Shown: piece by piece, positions 33,286 to 43,124 of the stretch
Layout: every line of letters begins with the position of its first letter
Numbering within the stretch: position 1 is the first letter of the stretch
DNA from: Ziziphus jujuba
Lineage: Eukaryota > Streptophyta > Magnoliopsida > Rosales > Rhamnaceae
Assembly: GCF_031755915.1 (NCBI RefSeq)
Contig: NC_083384.1
Location: forward strand, 18,321,001 to 18,385,000
DNA: 64,000 nt
Direction: 5' to 3'
The notes under the pieces: generated by a model
The model's input: only the letters and a program-made list of their open reading frames with translations
Told to the model about the DNA's origin: nothing
Databases searched by the model: none
Made by a program: the position numbers and the translations under genes

Positions 33286-34154
33286 GATCACCAATGTTAA
33301 ACTTGTTTTTCTTTCACATGAAATCTGATTTATGAATTAGGATATAAATATTGTGTACGTTCAATTGTTACTTTTTAAAATATAAGATAAAATAGGAATA
33401 TTTTGTTAGTATATCAAGCAAAAAAGTATTAAGTACGAATATGCAGCAAGTAATGTATATTGGGGTTAGAATCATTAACATCCATGTTCCTGTTGCCAGT
33501 AAAAAAAAATATCGATGTCGATAGAAATATCAAGGGTATGATTTTATCGAAATATCAATAGAAACATCAATATCAATGGAAATATCGATAAAATTACAAA
33601 AACTGTAAATTTTTAATTTAGAATACAAATTTTTACATATGAGATAATTAATATAGTAAAATAATATAAAAATACAATAATTAGAATACAATAACAATAA
33701 TTATTTATAAGTGAATAAAATATAATGTCAGTTGGCACGAAAATATAAAAAATTTAACAAATAATAGTAAGATACAAGAAATTCTCAAATATAATTCCTT
33801 ATACATTATCAATACCAAAAAGAATTCCTTGGTTATTCAAAGTGATGATCATATCTTGATGTTTCGCGAGTATAATAACAGACATTTTAACTCATCATAT
33901 TATAGAACTTTTCCATATAATTGTGGATGTGCCAAGTATATCTCTCTCTATCAATTCCAACCAACTGTCCAAGTAGAGGGTAATGTGGATTTACCCAAGG
34001 AGGAGTATAACATTCGTTTTGAGACATGGGATGATTAAAGATATCAACATTGTAATTACAGGAAGGATTATGTAATCTCATTTGACCAATTGGATACACA
34101 ATTACTATTAACATATGAATCACATTCACAGCTGTAAAATTTCTTATCAAATTT
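33286..34154. other. AT-rich non-coding stretch with an ATCGATA-type repeat
   Basis: Positions 33508-33600 hold about seven degenerate copies of an ATATCGATA/GAAATATCAAT word. The rest is AT-rich with no coding match. The short open frames at 33829-34038 and 33887-34150 overlap on opposite strands and resemble no family I know. Confidence 0.5.
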
Positions 34155-35278
34155 TTGAAAAGATTCTCTCCGATATTTACTATTATTTTTCCATACTCAT
34201 TTCATTTCAAATTTTTGTTTTTTTTTTTTTTCCTTTCGATGTCCTATTCGATTAACACTTTGAAAATCCATAAACATTGGATTGAAAGAAATCAAAACAA
34301 TCAACAATTTATGCACTTTCATTCACATTTTTATTTTTTTAAGAAAATCAATAACCCAAAAAAAAAAAAAATTCTTGTGTTTTCCAGATCCTTCCTCTTC
34401 TCTCTTCTCGGCTGGCCCTCTCTTTCCCTTCAGTCCTCTTCTCTCTTTTCGGCTGGCCCTCTCTAAAATCTTCTCTCTTTCCATTCCGATCATAACACAC
34501 AAACACACAACACACACACACACCAGATTCCCAGATCACAAACACACAAACACACACACACACACACACATCGATCTCTTCGCAGATCATGAAAGAGGGC
34601 TGGCCGAGATCTCCAGTGACAACCCATTTCTCCACTTCCTTTCCATCGTTATCCACCAATAAAATGAAACTCTCACCGGTATTTGACGATTCAGACGACA
34701 TCTTTCGACTCCGGCGACATTCCTCCAGCACTCCTGACAGAAACTTCCCCCCTTATCGGTGTTGGTGGTGGCTGACACCCGATATTACGGCCGACTTACT
34801 GCCTATTGCCATGTGATTGGAATCAGACAATTGAATAGATATACTCCCCTAGTATGAAACATAATAAAGAAGTATACTATTGTTATCTAAAAAATAAATA
34901 AATAAATAAGTATACTTTTAAAAGAGCTGATGCACCCAAAATAAAAAAGAAAAAGAAGAAAGATAAAATCAGATGCCAAAAGGCTTGGAGGGCCATGATT
35001 ACAATTTATCACCCTTAAACAGATTTTTTATTAACAATTTTGAAGGGGGGAAAAAAACTATTTATTAAAATTAAATAATTTATGATTATGACTTATAAAT
35101 AGGAGAGCTTGGGAGGGGATAACAATTTTTATTAAGAAAACTAAAAAGCTGTAAAAATGAATAGCCAATCCACCACCCATTCACCCACCCCGACCCCCAA
35201 AAAAAAGAAAAAGAAAAAGTCAGTCTCTGATCGTGGCTTTAGCAAAAAATTAAAGTAAACAAGTAATAATGGCTACAA
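34155..35278. other. Spacer with CT-rich duplication, (CA)n and a GC-richer block
   Basis: At 34385-34470 a ~50-bp unit (CTTCTCTCTT(C/T)TCGGCTGGCCCTCTCT) is repeated twice. A (CA)n/(ACACA) tract spans 34494-34570. A GC-richer block at 34575-34815 could encode MKLSPVFDDSDDIFRLRR, but it has no recognised homologue. The layout resembles a plant gene's 5' untranslated region and first exon, yet nothing coding follows. From 34830 to 35278 the sequence is AT-rich and featureless. Confidence 0.4.
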
Positions 35279-35796
35279 GATGGTCTTTTGGATGCTCTAG
35301 ACATTGATCTCCACTGCTACATCATTCATTACGGTGACATGGTTCAAGCTATTGTCAATGCCTTCATTGAAGAGATGAAATCCAACAGCATTGGACTCCC
35401 ATGTTATACATAGACAAATTTCTTCTCTAAGGTAGGTTAAGAGACTGGGAATCCATACAAGTACATTGTGAAGAAATATTTCTATGGACCAACCTTCGGT
35501 TCAGTGTCCAATGTTCCAACTGGATCTGCAGGGAATTCAAATTGGTTGGGTTTTATTGCGGTGGCAACTAATGAAGGGAAACAATTTTTGGGAAGGAGGG
35601 ATATTCTAGTTTCATGAAGAGGAATGCTTAGAAAATCAGAGGTATATGTTGATGTTAACATGCGAGATCTTGTTTCAGCTTCTTATACACTTGGGCAAGT
35701 AAATGAGCCTAAAGTGCATCGAGGATGATACACATTTTATACTACGTTTGAATCTTAGTCCAAGTATAATTCTACCCGTTGCAAAGACCAGGTAAA
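35279..35796 (+). pseudogene. Class II phospholipase A1 (DAD1-like acylhydrolase), 5' part
   Basis: One frame reads DGLLDALDIDLHCYIIHYGD, then MVQAIVNAF, FFSKVG, NPYKYIVKKYFYGP, NWLGFIAVATNEGKQFLGRRD and VHRG-stop-YTFYT, ending KDQ at a GTAAAG that could be a splice donor. This matches plant phospholipase A1-II (WxGLLDPLDxDLRxxIIHYG..NPYKYxVTKxLYA..WIGYVAVATDEGxxxLGRRDI). At least five in-frame stops are present. Such enzymes release fatty acids from the sn-1 position of lipids. The catalytic GHSLG region is not found. The C-terminal part lies beyond COP-2 at 42243. Confidence 0.85.
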
Positions 35797-36706
35797 GATG
35801 TCTTGAACTCATACTGCATTTTATGTCCATTATATGTGAGCATAGATGAGAATTACTAAATGAATATATATACATAGATAAATTGGAAATTGGATTTAGT
35901 TACAACTTACAAGCTTTTCTCTTGGTGAAATATATTGTTTAGATGGCAATTACTAATTGGAACCACTTTAATTGTATTATGATTCGATATAGTTAAAGTC
36001 TAATATGTGATACTGAATCCTTTTAATCTGTTTCTTAAATGGTTACATATCATGCAGGTTCCATCGATAATGGCTATTTAATGATAATAAATAATTTATT
36101 TATTTATTTAATTGAAGACATTTACGTGGTATTTCAATTTTAAATGTAAAAGACATATATGTGATGTTGACCAGATTATTTGTCCTCCATTCATCTGACC
36201 ATTAATATAACACCATTAGAAAAAAGTTATCAAGGAAAAAAAAGAACTAATTTATTTATTTTTTATTTTTTGTACAGTGTGGGATTCTATTAGTTATTTG
36301 AAATTTTAAATGTAAAAGATATATATGATGTTGACCAGATTATTTGTCCTCCATTTATCTAACCATTAATATAGCACCATCTCATTAAAAATGTTATCAA
36401 GAAAGGGGAAAAAAAAAACCTAAAGAATTTTTATCTTTTTTATAGTGTGGGATTCTATCAATTATCTAACATGGATGGAAAAGGAAAAAAAAAATGAAAC
36501 AAAAGATCATTATTGCTAATAACTATAATATACTAGCAACTAATGCATGTGTAGTGAACAAAAATTTAGCAGCAGCAATTAATGCACGTGAACAAAATTT
36601 AACAGCACCAGGAGCGCGTGATGGTAAGGAACAAAGTGATAATCCTCATCCAAGCAGTCATAGACTTGTTATACAGCTAAAACCAAAAAGGTCAATATGA
36701 TTCACA
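35797..36706. other. Intron-like AT-rich sequence with a 165-bp tandem duplication
   Basis: From the possible donor at 35797 the DNA is AT-rich. An acceptor-like ATGCAG ends at 36058. Two copies of a ~165-bp unit lie at about 36135-36300 and 36304-36470 (AAATGTAAAAGA, GATGTTGACCAGATTATTTGTCCTCC, CACCAT, GTGTGGGATTCTAT), ~85-90% alike by eye. The frame at 36494-36700 has no recognised relative. Confidence 0.6.
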
Positions 36707-36884
36707 TGATAACCATTATTTGTAGTCTTAGTCATTATCATCTGTAAAGTCCTCTGCTATTCTCTATAACTTTATGTAGCCTCACATGGCTATATGAGAG
36801 ACGTTGTAACTAGCTTGTAAATTAATAGTGAAAAATCCATATTTAATAAAAGTCAATTTGTTTATTTTATCATGAGTTTCCACA
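36707..36884 (+). repeat. COP-2 5' LTR (start tentative)
   Basis: The end is clear: GAGTTTCCACA followed directly by the primer site. The start TGATAACCATTATT is inferred from its likeness to the bases after the polypurine tract. This gives a short LTR of ~178 bp containing CTCTATAACTTTATG and AATAAAAG. Confidence 0.5.
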
Positions 36885-36898
36885 TGGTATCAGGGCAG
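36885..36898 (+). other. COP-2 primer-binding site
   Basis: TGGTATCAGGGCAG directly after the LTR; one base differs from the TGGTATCAGAGC initiator-methionine tRNA complement. Confidence 0.8.
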
Positions 36899-37860
36899 AA
36901 AATGATCCCCCTGCCAAAATTCAATGTCCCTTCAGACGTTGAACCACGTCTTAGTATCCAATCATTTCATCAATGTTTAAGCTTAATCTCTATCAAACTT
37001 GACTTCACAAATTATTTGCTCTGGAGATCACAGATCATGCCATTTATCTGAAGCTTAGGAGTTGCTCATTATGTGTTCTATGACAAGATGTCACAGAACG
37101 AAATTCAAACTGCTAATAATCAAATACTATCAAACCCAAACTATAGTATTTGGATTAGCAATGATGGATTACTCATTACTTGGCTTCTTGGAATGATGTC
37201 TATTGACATTTTAAGCTACACGTTTGGCCTGGGTACAACTTTTATGGTTTGGAAGAAAATAGAAGAGCATCTATTGCTAGCCACTAAAGAGAAAAAAATT
37301 TATCTCACAGACAGTCTTATGAGCTTGAAAAAGGGAAGTTCCAAACTTGATGATTTTCTAAACCAATTCACTTCTTTATGTGACAACTTAGCTGCCATTG
37401 GTAAGCCAATTAATGATCTTGGTAAATGTTTTCATCTGTCTAGAGGTTTAGATTGAAATATCAAGATTTTCGTTTGGCAATGCTTTCAAAGGATCTTTAT
37501 CTAACCTTTACTCAGTTTGTTGTAGCTTTAAAAGGTCATGAACAGGTTCTAACAAGCCAAGAGATTGAAAAAACAACTTGATCAAACACAGGCCTTCATC
37601 GGATAGAGAGGATGAGGATGAGGAACCCGTGCTGGACGCTTCTCTTCTCGAGGTCGTGGTTTTGCACCAGCTGGTCATTCAACCCCTCACAGTCAAAACC
37701 CAAGGAACAACTATCTAGACAGTACATATTTCAAGCCTCATTTTTCACATCATGAAGGCAATTCTCGACCAAGTAATAATCCTGCCATCTGTCAAATATG
37801 TAAAAGGACATATCATATAGCTGATAAGTGCTGGAACCGATATGACACTTTTGATGAGGA
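36899..37860 (+). pseudogene. COP-2 gag with zinc knuckle
   Basis: After FNVPSDVEPRLS-like text comes KLDFTNYLLWRSQI near 37000, the copia Gag start. A 127-residue frame (37073-37456) holds IWISNDGLLITWLLGMMSIDIL, FMVWKKIEEHLLLATKEK and LKKGSSKLDDFLNQFTSLCDN, the UBN2-type Gag core. A stop at 37454 ends it. An Arg/Gly-rich basic stretch (RGRGF-like, 37610-37670) precedes the knuckle CQICKRTYHIADKC (37790-37831), which keeps C-x2-C-x4-H-x4-C. Its WxxNDGLL motif also occurs in COP-1, so the two copia elements are related. Confidence 0.82.
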
Positions 37861-38310
37861 AGAAGCTAGACTTAAAGCTCATACAGCTTTTAAGGAGCAA
37901 GACGATGTCTCTTTCTATGCTGACAGTGGCGCAAATGCTTACATGACAAATGATTCAGGTATTTTAATGTCAAAGAATTTATATCATGGACATGATAAGA
38001 TTTATGTGGGCAATGGTAATGCATTTGCTATTTCTCATACTGGCAGTACAAAATTACAAACTAGATCAAAGAAATTGGACTTAAAAGATGTTTTGGTTGT
38101 ACCTGCATTAACAAAAAATTTGCTTTCTATAAGTAAATTAACTAAGGATAATGCATTTATTGTTGGATTTACATCTTCAAGTTTTATGATCAAGGATCAA
38201 AACTTGTATCTATGCCTTGGATACAAGTTATCTCACTGCTTTGAATGTAATAAAGGATGGACATGTCTCGTCAAGTCTATGGTATCAACATTTAGGACAC
38301 CTTCATTCTA
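37861..38310 (+). pseudogene. COP-2 protease
   Basis: The frame reads VSFYADSGANAYMTNDSG; the catalytic Asp codon at 37922-37924 is intact (DSGA). The domain continues KIYVGNGNAFAISHTGS and LKDVLVVPALTKNLLSISKL, typical of copia protease and the following pre-integrase boundary. The frame shifts around 38217. Confidence 0.85.
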
Positions 38311-39690
38311 AGTCTTTGATTCAATTAAACAAAATAAAAGGTCTGTCAGTTTCAGATTGGTCCAATAGAGATACCCTCTGTGTGAGTTGTCAAATAGGTA
38401 AAAGATGTAAACTGTCTTTTTCAAGTTCTTCTACTGTTAGTAAATTTCCATTGGACAAAATACACTACAATTTATAGGGATCTGCCCTAGTTTGTTCAAA
38501 TCAAGGATTCTTTTATTATGTTTTGTTTAGTGATGATGTTTCAAGGTTCAGTTGGTTATTCCCTTGGAAAAAGAAATCTGATTTCTATGACTGTTTCTCA
38601 AGATTTCAAAAGATGGTAGAGAACCAATTTGATGGAAAGATAAAAAAAAATTTCAGTGTGATGGAGGAGGTGAATTTGTTTCAAATGTTTTTACTCCTCA
38701 TCTGGCTTTATGTGGGATTATACAACAAATTTCATGTCCAGGAACTCCCCAACAAAATGGTGTTGCAGAGAGAAAACACCATCACATTGTTGAAACAGGC
38801 TTAACAATGATTTTTCATGCTCTGTTACCCCACAAATACTGGGTTCATGTTTTTCTCACATCTGTTTATTTAATAAACAGATTACCCTCTACCTCGCTAA
38901 AAATGAGTACTCTATATTTTCAGTTATATGGTAAGCATCCAGATTATCACTACTTAAGAATTTTAGGTTGCCAATGCTTTCCATACTTAAGGCATCCAAC
39001 TAATAACAAATTTTAGAAAATCTATGTATCTTCATAGGATACAGTCCATTACACAAAGGATATTGCTATCTAGATCCTATCTCAAACAAGGTTTACATAT
39101 CACGACATGTGGTGTTCAATGAAAAAGGCATTCCTTTTAAATCTAATTCCTCTTATTCTATATTTAGTTTGCAGGACCGACCAACACTAACAACATATCC
39201 TGACATAGATGAGTGGACAAGACCCATGGTGTTTCAAAAGTTTGAGCAATTGGATTCTCAAACAACACAAGCCAAATTCTTATGCAATCCGACTTACCTA
39301 CACAAGTTAATATGCCCAATCATCAACCGATAATAGATTGTTGTGATAAACAGTTTTGTAGTCCATCACAAACTCTATAGCCTATATCAACATCTCCTAA
39401 TTCTAGTCTATCATAAACTGTAGAACAAGTACCAACTTCTTCTCATCCTATTTCCACAAGCTTGCTCGACACTACCTCACCTACTCTCATGCCACCACTT
39501 TGACCTACTCAGCCAGATATATCTCAATATCTCACTATTGATTTACCAATATCTCAAAGTCAACCAACCATTCCTACACATCCCATGTTAACACGCCACT
39601 GGCTTCATCATCATCCTGAACGACACCATGAACTCCAAATAAATATTTTCTTACTGCTTGTTTCCAAACTCTCACCCAAAGTCATACCAG
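38217..39690 (+). pseudogene. COP-2 integrase and IN-RT linker
   Basis: The pre-integrase zinc domain is LWYQHLGHLHSKSLIQLN with CVSCQIGKRCKL (HHCC). The core starts PLDKIHYNL with a stop (usually H-x-D-L-W), then VLFSDDVSRFSWLFPWKKKSD. The second Asp block is mutated (FQCDGGGEF-like text in shifted frames near 38655). NGVAERKHHH-like sequence (38755) and IFHALLPHKYWVHVFLTSVYLINRLPS follow, ending with the LRILGCQCFPYLR block. From 39300 to 39690 is the Pro/Ser-rich linker. Strand transfer would be its role; it is inactive. Confidence 0.8.
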
Positions 39691-40629
39691 AGCCAAAAAG
39701 AGTCCATACTGCCCTTAAATCACCCGAATGGACAGAAGCCATGAAAGAAGAGTTCCGAGCCTTACAATAAAACAACACATGGGTTTTGGTTCCACGGCCT
39801 ATGCATAAGAATGCTGTTGGTGCTAAGTGGGTCTTTCGAACAAAGTACAGAGAAGATGGGAGCTTCAATCGGTACTGTTAAAATGTGGTGATCTTGCTAC
39901 AATGTGCAAGGTAGTTCGGTTACACTTGCACTCTTTATTTTACAACATCAAAAACCAAACATTATTTATGTTTATGCATTTTATTTTATCTTGTAATGTT
40001 TAAGAACAATATCCTTTTTGTAATGTCCTAAGCTCATTAACTAAGCTTAGGGGCTTTTTGTCTAGTTGCTGGAATTGTATTTCCAGTAACATAAGTCCAC
40101 TTCCTTGGATGCCGTTTGAAGAAGGTTTAGGATTTGGATCTGAATTTTGGGTATAATAAACTATAAACGTACAGGAAGCAGCAGTAAAAGGAATGGCCCA
40201 ATTTGGAGCTGGGAAGGCTGAGTTAAGCCCTAAACAATCTGACCCTTGTGCAGGTTTGTTGCCCAGAAATTTGGACAAAACTGTCTTTGGATGGGAAAAT
40301 GGGCTTTGTTTTATCTGATATTTGGTTAGAACACAATTTAATATTCAAAAAGGCTTCCCTCCAATTTTCAAGTCAAATGGAGCAGGTTTTCAAATTCAAA
40401 TGCCTCAGACAAGCTGAACTGCCCACTAAAGAAGGCTTTTTGCATGCCCAGCACATTGATTAGAGTTAGCTGAGGTAGTTTGGCTTGGTTGGTTACTTTT
40501 AATTCTTTTGTATTTATTGCTCAATATGGCAGCATGTCTTATTGCCTTTTTGATGTATTTAAAAGTATGAAGATTGTAATGAAAACGTTGAGGAAGTAAT
40601 ATTCAAAAATTTTGAAAAACAACAATTTT

Positions 40630-40669
<40 letters not shown>

Positions 40670-41340
40670 TACTACATTTGTTTTCTTCTTCTTCCCAAAA
40701 GCTAACAACCTTCTCAAGAACCCTAAACCTCCATTAAAACCAGAAACAAAACCTTAACAAACCCAACAAAAAAAAAAAAACAAAATCAAGAACCAAGAAC
40801 CAACAACAATCATTCTTGACTAACACCTTGAATGATTGTGCTCTAGGGTACAACAACATAAACCTACACCAAATTCCATCAGGAACAAGGCAAGATTGGT
40901 AACCAAGGGGTATTCACAAATTGAAGGTCTTGACTATGTAGGAACCTTTAGCCCAATTATCAAACCTACAACTATCAGGCTAATTCTCTCTCTGGCAGTT
41001 ATATCCAAGTGGGAAATTAGATAGTTGAGTGTTAAAAACGCGTTGAGACCTTCATGAAACAGTTTACATGGAGCAACCTCCAGGCTTTATTGATGCAAAA
41101 AGACCATATCATGTTTGCTATCTACAAAAATCTTTATATGGCTTGAAACAAGCCCCATGGGCTTGGTTTGAGAAACTCTCCACCAATCTTCTTCACCTTG
41201 GTTTTCTTTGCAGCAAGGCCGATTCCTCTCTTTTTGTGTATAAAGATGATGCTCATAGAATTCTTATCCTTGTATATGTGGATGATATGTATGATGTGAT
41301 TATAATAGGTTCCAGCTCCTCTATTATTCAACAATTCATA
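39691..41340 (+). pseudogene. COP-2 reverse transcriptase (split by a solo LTR)
   Basis: RT starts HTALKSPEWTEAMKEEFRAL, stop, then NTWVLVPRP and GAKWVFRTKYREDGSFNRY, where the insertion begins. It resumes at 40887 as [21 protein letters not shown] and [11 protein letters not shown], then MEQPPGFIDAKRPYHVCYLQ, KSLYGLKQAPWAWFEKL and LILVYVDDMYDVIIIGS. The catalytic YVDD is intact at 41275-41286. The main broken points are the stop at 41022 and a frameshift before 41068. Confidence 0.85.
39876..40881 (+). repeat. Solo LTR of another LTR element, inside COP-2 RT
   Basis: This 1006-bp block starts TGTTAAAATGTGG and ends AATTCCATCA (TG...CA). It is flanked by GGTAC (39871-39875) and GGAAC (40882-40886). 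Removing it with one flank restores [12 protein letters not shown] in frame. It contains a (CT)n run at 40632-40667 and a TATTTAAAAG TATA-like box near 40557. It has no coding sequence and matches no other repeat in the window. Orientation is not determined by sequence; strand is nominal. Confidence 0.75.
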
Positions 41341-42228
41341 TCACAACTCAGTCAAATATTTGCAACAAAGGATTTGGACCAAATTCATTATCTTCTTGGA
41401 CTTGAAGCAAAATTCTTCTCTTGTGGTATGTTTTTATCTCAAACAAAATATACTTATGACCTATTGCGGCGTGCCAATATGCTTCATGCTAGTTCAATTT
41501 TCACACCTGTTGCACTAAAAGTAACCGCACATCCGAAAGACAATGAAGCTGTGAATGCCACTGAATATCATAGCTTGGTTGGTGCACTTCAATATTTAAC
41601 CTTCACATGGCCAAACATACAATATGTTGTAAACTATTCAGTTTTTTCAAAGTCCAACTCAGTTGCACTTAATGGCAATAAAGAGAATCTTGAGATACTT
41701 AAAAGGTTCTATGGGTTATGGTCTTCGATTTATGTTCCAAAGTCATCAAAAGCTTCTTGGTTGCTCAGATACAGATTGGGCCGGTTGTCCAGTTACAAGA
41801 AGAAGCACCACTAGTTTTTGTATTTTTTTTTGTGTCAACCGTGTTTCTTGGTCTTCACGGAAACAACCAATATTTTCCAAATCAAGTACTGAAGCTAGAT
41901 ATCGTGCAATGGTAGCAGCTGTTTTAAGCTTACTTGGCTTACATATCTCCTACAAGATATAGGAATTTCTTATTCTCTACCTGTCCAACTCTTTTGTGAT
42001 AATCTCAGTGCTTTGTATAAGACCATTAATCCAATTTTCTGTGATAAAACTAAGCACATTGAGATAGATTATCATCTTGTGGAGGAAAAAGTGGGCAAGT
42101 GGTTCTCTTTAAACTAGGTACCTCTCCTCTCGTAACCAAGTTACCGACATTTTGACCAAGTCATTATCTAAGACATCCTTTCTAATTTTTCGAACCAAAC
42201 TTGGAGTTCACCTTGTTTCACGGCCAAT
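41341..42228 (+). pseudogene. COP-2 RNase H and C-terminus
   Basis: The RT thumb and connection run through IFATKDLDQIHYLLGLEAKF, LLRRANMLHASSIFTPVA and YHSLVGALQYLTFTWPNIQY. RNase H is spread over frames: RILRYLKGSMGYGLRF, CSDTDWAGCPVTRRSTT, SWSSRKQPIFSKSSTEARYRAM and KTKHIEIDYHLVEEKV. The polyprotein ends QVTDILTKSLS and SRPILRGG, followed by the TTGAGGGGGGGAT polypurine tract (42229-42241). Confidence 0.82.
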
Positions 42229-42242
42229 TTTGAGGGGGGGAT

Positions 42243-42581
42243 AAACATGACATTGTCCCTAATCTTCCACTTTCGATCTCTTACGTCCATATGGGTATGA
42301 AGTTGGTCTTTGATGCTCGTGAATCGCCCTATTTGAAGGATCCGAATAAGATAGACCATGAGTTGCAGGTTTACTTGCATGGAGTAGTAGGAACACAAGG
42401 GAGAAATGGAAGATTCAAATTAGAAGTGAATTGAGATTTGGCACTTATAAATAAAAGGTTGGATGGTTTAAAGGATGAATATCTTGTTGTTGCTAATTGG
42501 TGGATTGAGAGAAACAAATAAATGTTTCAAAATAAGGATGGGAAATGGATTCTGTTGGATCGTGAAATAGATAGTGATTGA
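42243..42581 (+). pseudogene. Class II phospholipase A1, C-terminal part
   Basis: A frame from KHDIVPNLPLSISYVHMGMK reads on through LVFDARESPYLKDPNKID, LQVYLHGVVGTQGRNGRFKLEVN, stop, DLALINKRLDGLKDEYLVVANWW and KDGKWILLDREIDSD, with a terminal TGA at 42579-42581. This is the conserved end of plant phospholipase A1-II (DxVPxxP..LxxDTRKSPYLK..YLHGVAGTQG..KDEYLVPxSWW). Two internal stops are present. It continues the gene begun at 35279, with the catalytic middle (GHSLG, Asp, His region) missing. Confidence 0.9.
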
Positions 42582-43124
42582 TCGTGATGAAAAATTAGTT
42601 ACACGTTAAATACTTAGTTAAACGCTAGTTTGGCGTGCCTTTTTCTGGCTTTATTGGGTTTAGAAGTGGCTCTGTTCCACTAGATTATTATTGTGTGTGT
42701 GTGTTTATATGTTTTTATTTCAATTAATCTCGAGTTCATTTATTTTCTCCTTTGATCTACTTTATAGATCATTTTGGTTTTATCAATCCTGGATTTTCAA
42801 ACATATTTAATGGTTTTTTCCAACAAATGAGAAAAACATGGTGAGAATTACTCAATGTAAGAAATTCTATACGTATTTTTACTAAATTATGGTGCAAGTC
42901 ACTTAATGTAAGATGTTCTATGTTCAAGTCATTCAATGATATATCTATATATATATATATGTGTATGCTTCAAGTCATTCAACGATAAGCATATATATAT
43001 ATGTGTGTATATATGGGCAAATTTTGAGGTAACACTATCATATAGCTTAGCTTGTTTTTAATGGTTGTGAAAGTTTTAAAAGTTATTTCTAATTTCAGTT
43101 TTTATTTTCTTATTTGATAGGAAG
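42582..43124. other. 3' flank of the phospholipase pseudogene, with AT/GT microsatellites
   Basis: Non-coding. A duplicated unit (CAAGTCATTCAA(T/C)GATA..(TA)n GTGTATGCTT) lies at 42930-43020. A GTGTGTGT run is at 42694-42703. The start may be the old 3' untranslated region. Confidence 0.5.

Larger units (their letters stand above)
36707..42241 (+). mobile_element. COP-2: Ty1/copia retrotransposon in the phospholipase pseudogene
   Basis: A primer site, gag, zinc knuckle, protease, integrase, RT, RNase H and polypurine tract lie in copia order. A solo LTR of another family is inserted in RT (39876-40881). The 3' LTR is essentially absent: about nine bases after the polypurine tract resemble the 5' LTR start (GATAAACAT against GATAACCAT), and phospholipase coding sequence follows immediately. 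All genes have stops and frameshifts. Confidence 0.85.

Noticed and set aside
33829..34150. Two overlapping frames on opposite strands before the CT-rich block
   Set aside because: Neither resembles a known family, and they shadow each other.
36494..36700. Short hypothetical protein upstream of COP-2
   Set aside because: No recognised domain, AT-rich start and position between an intron-like region and an LTR; composition alone explains it.
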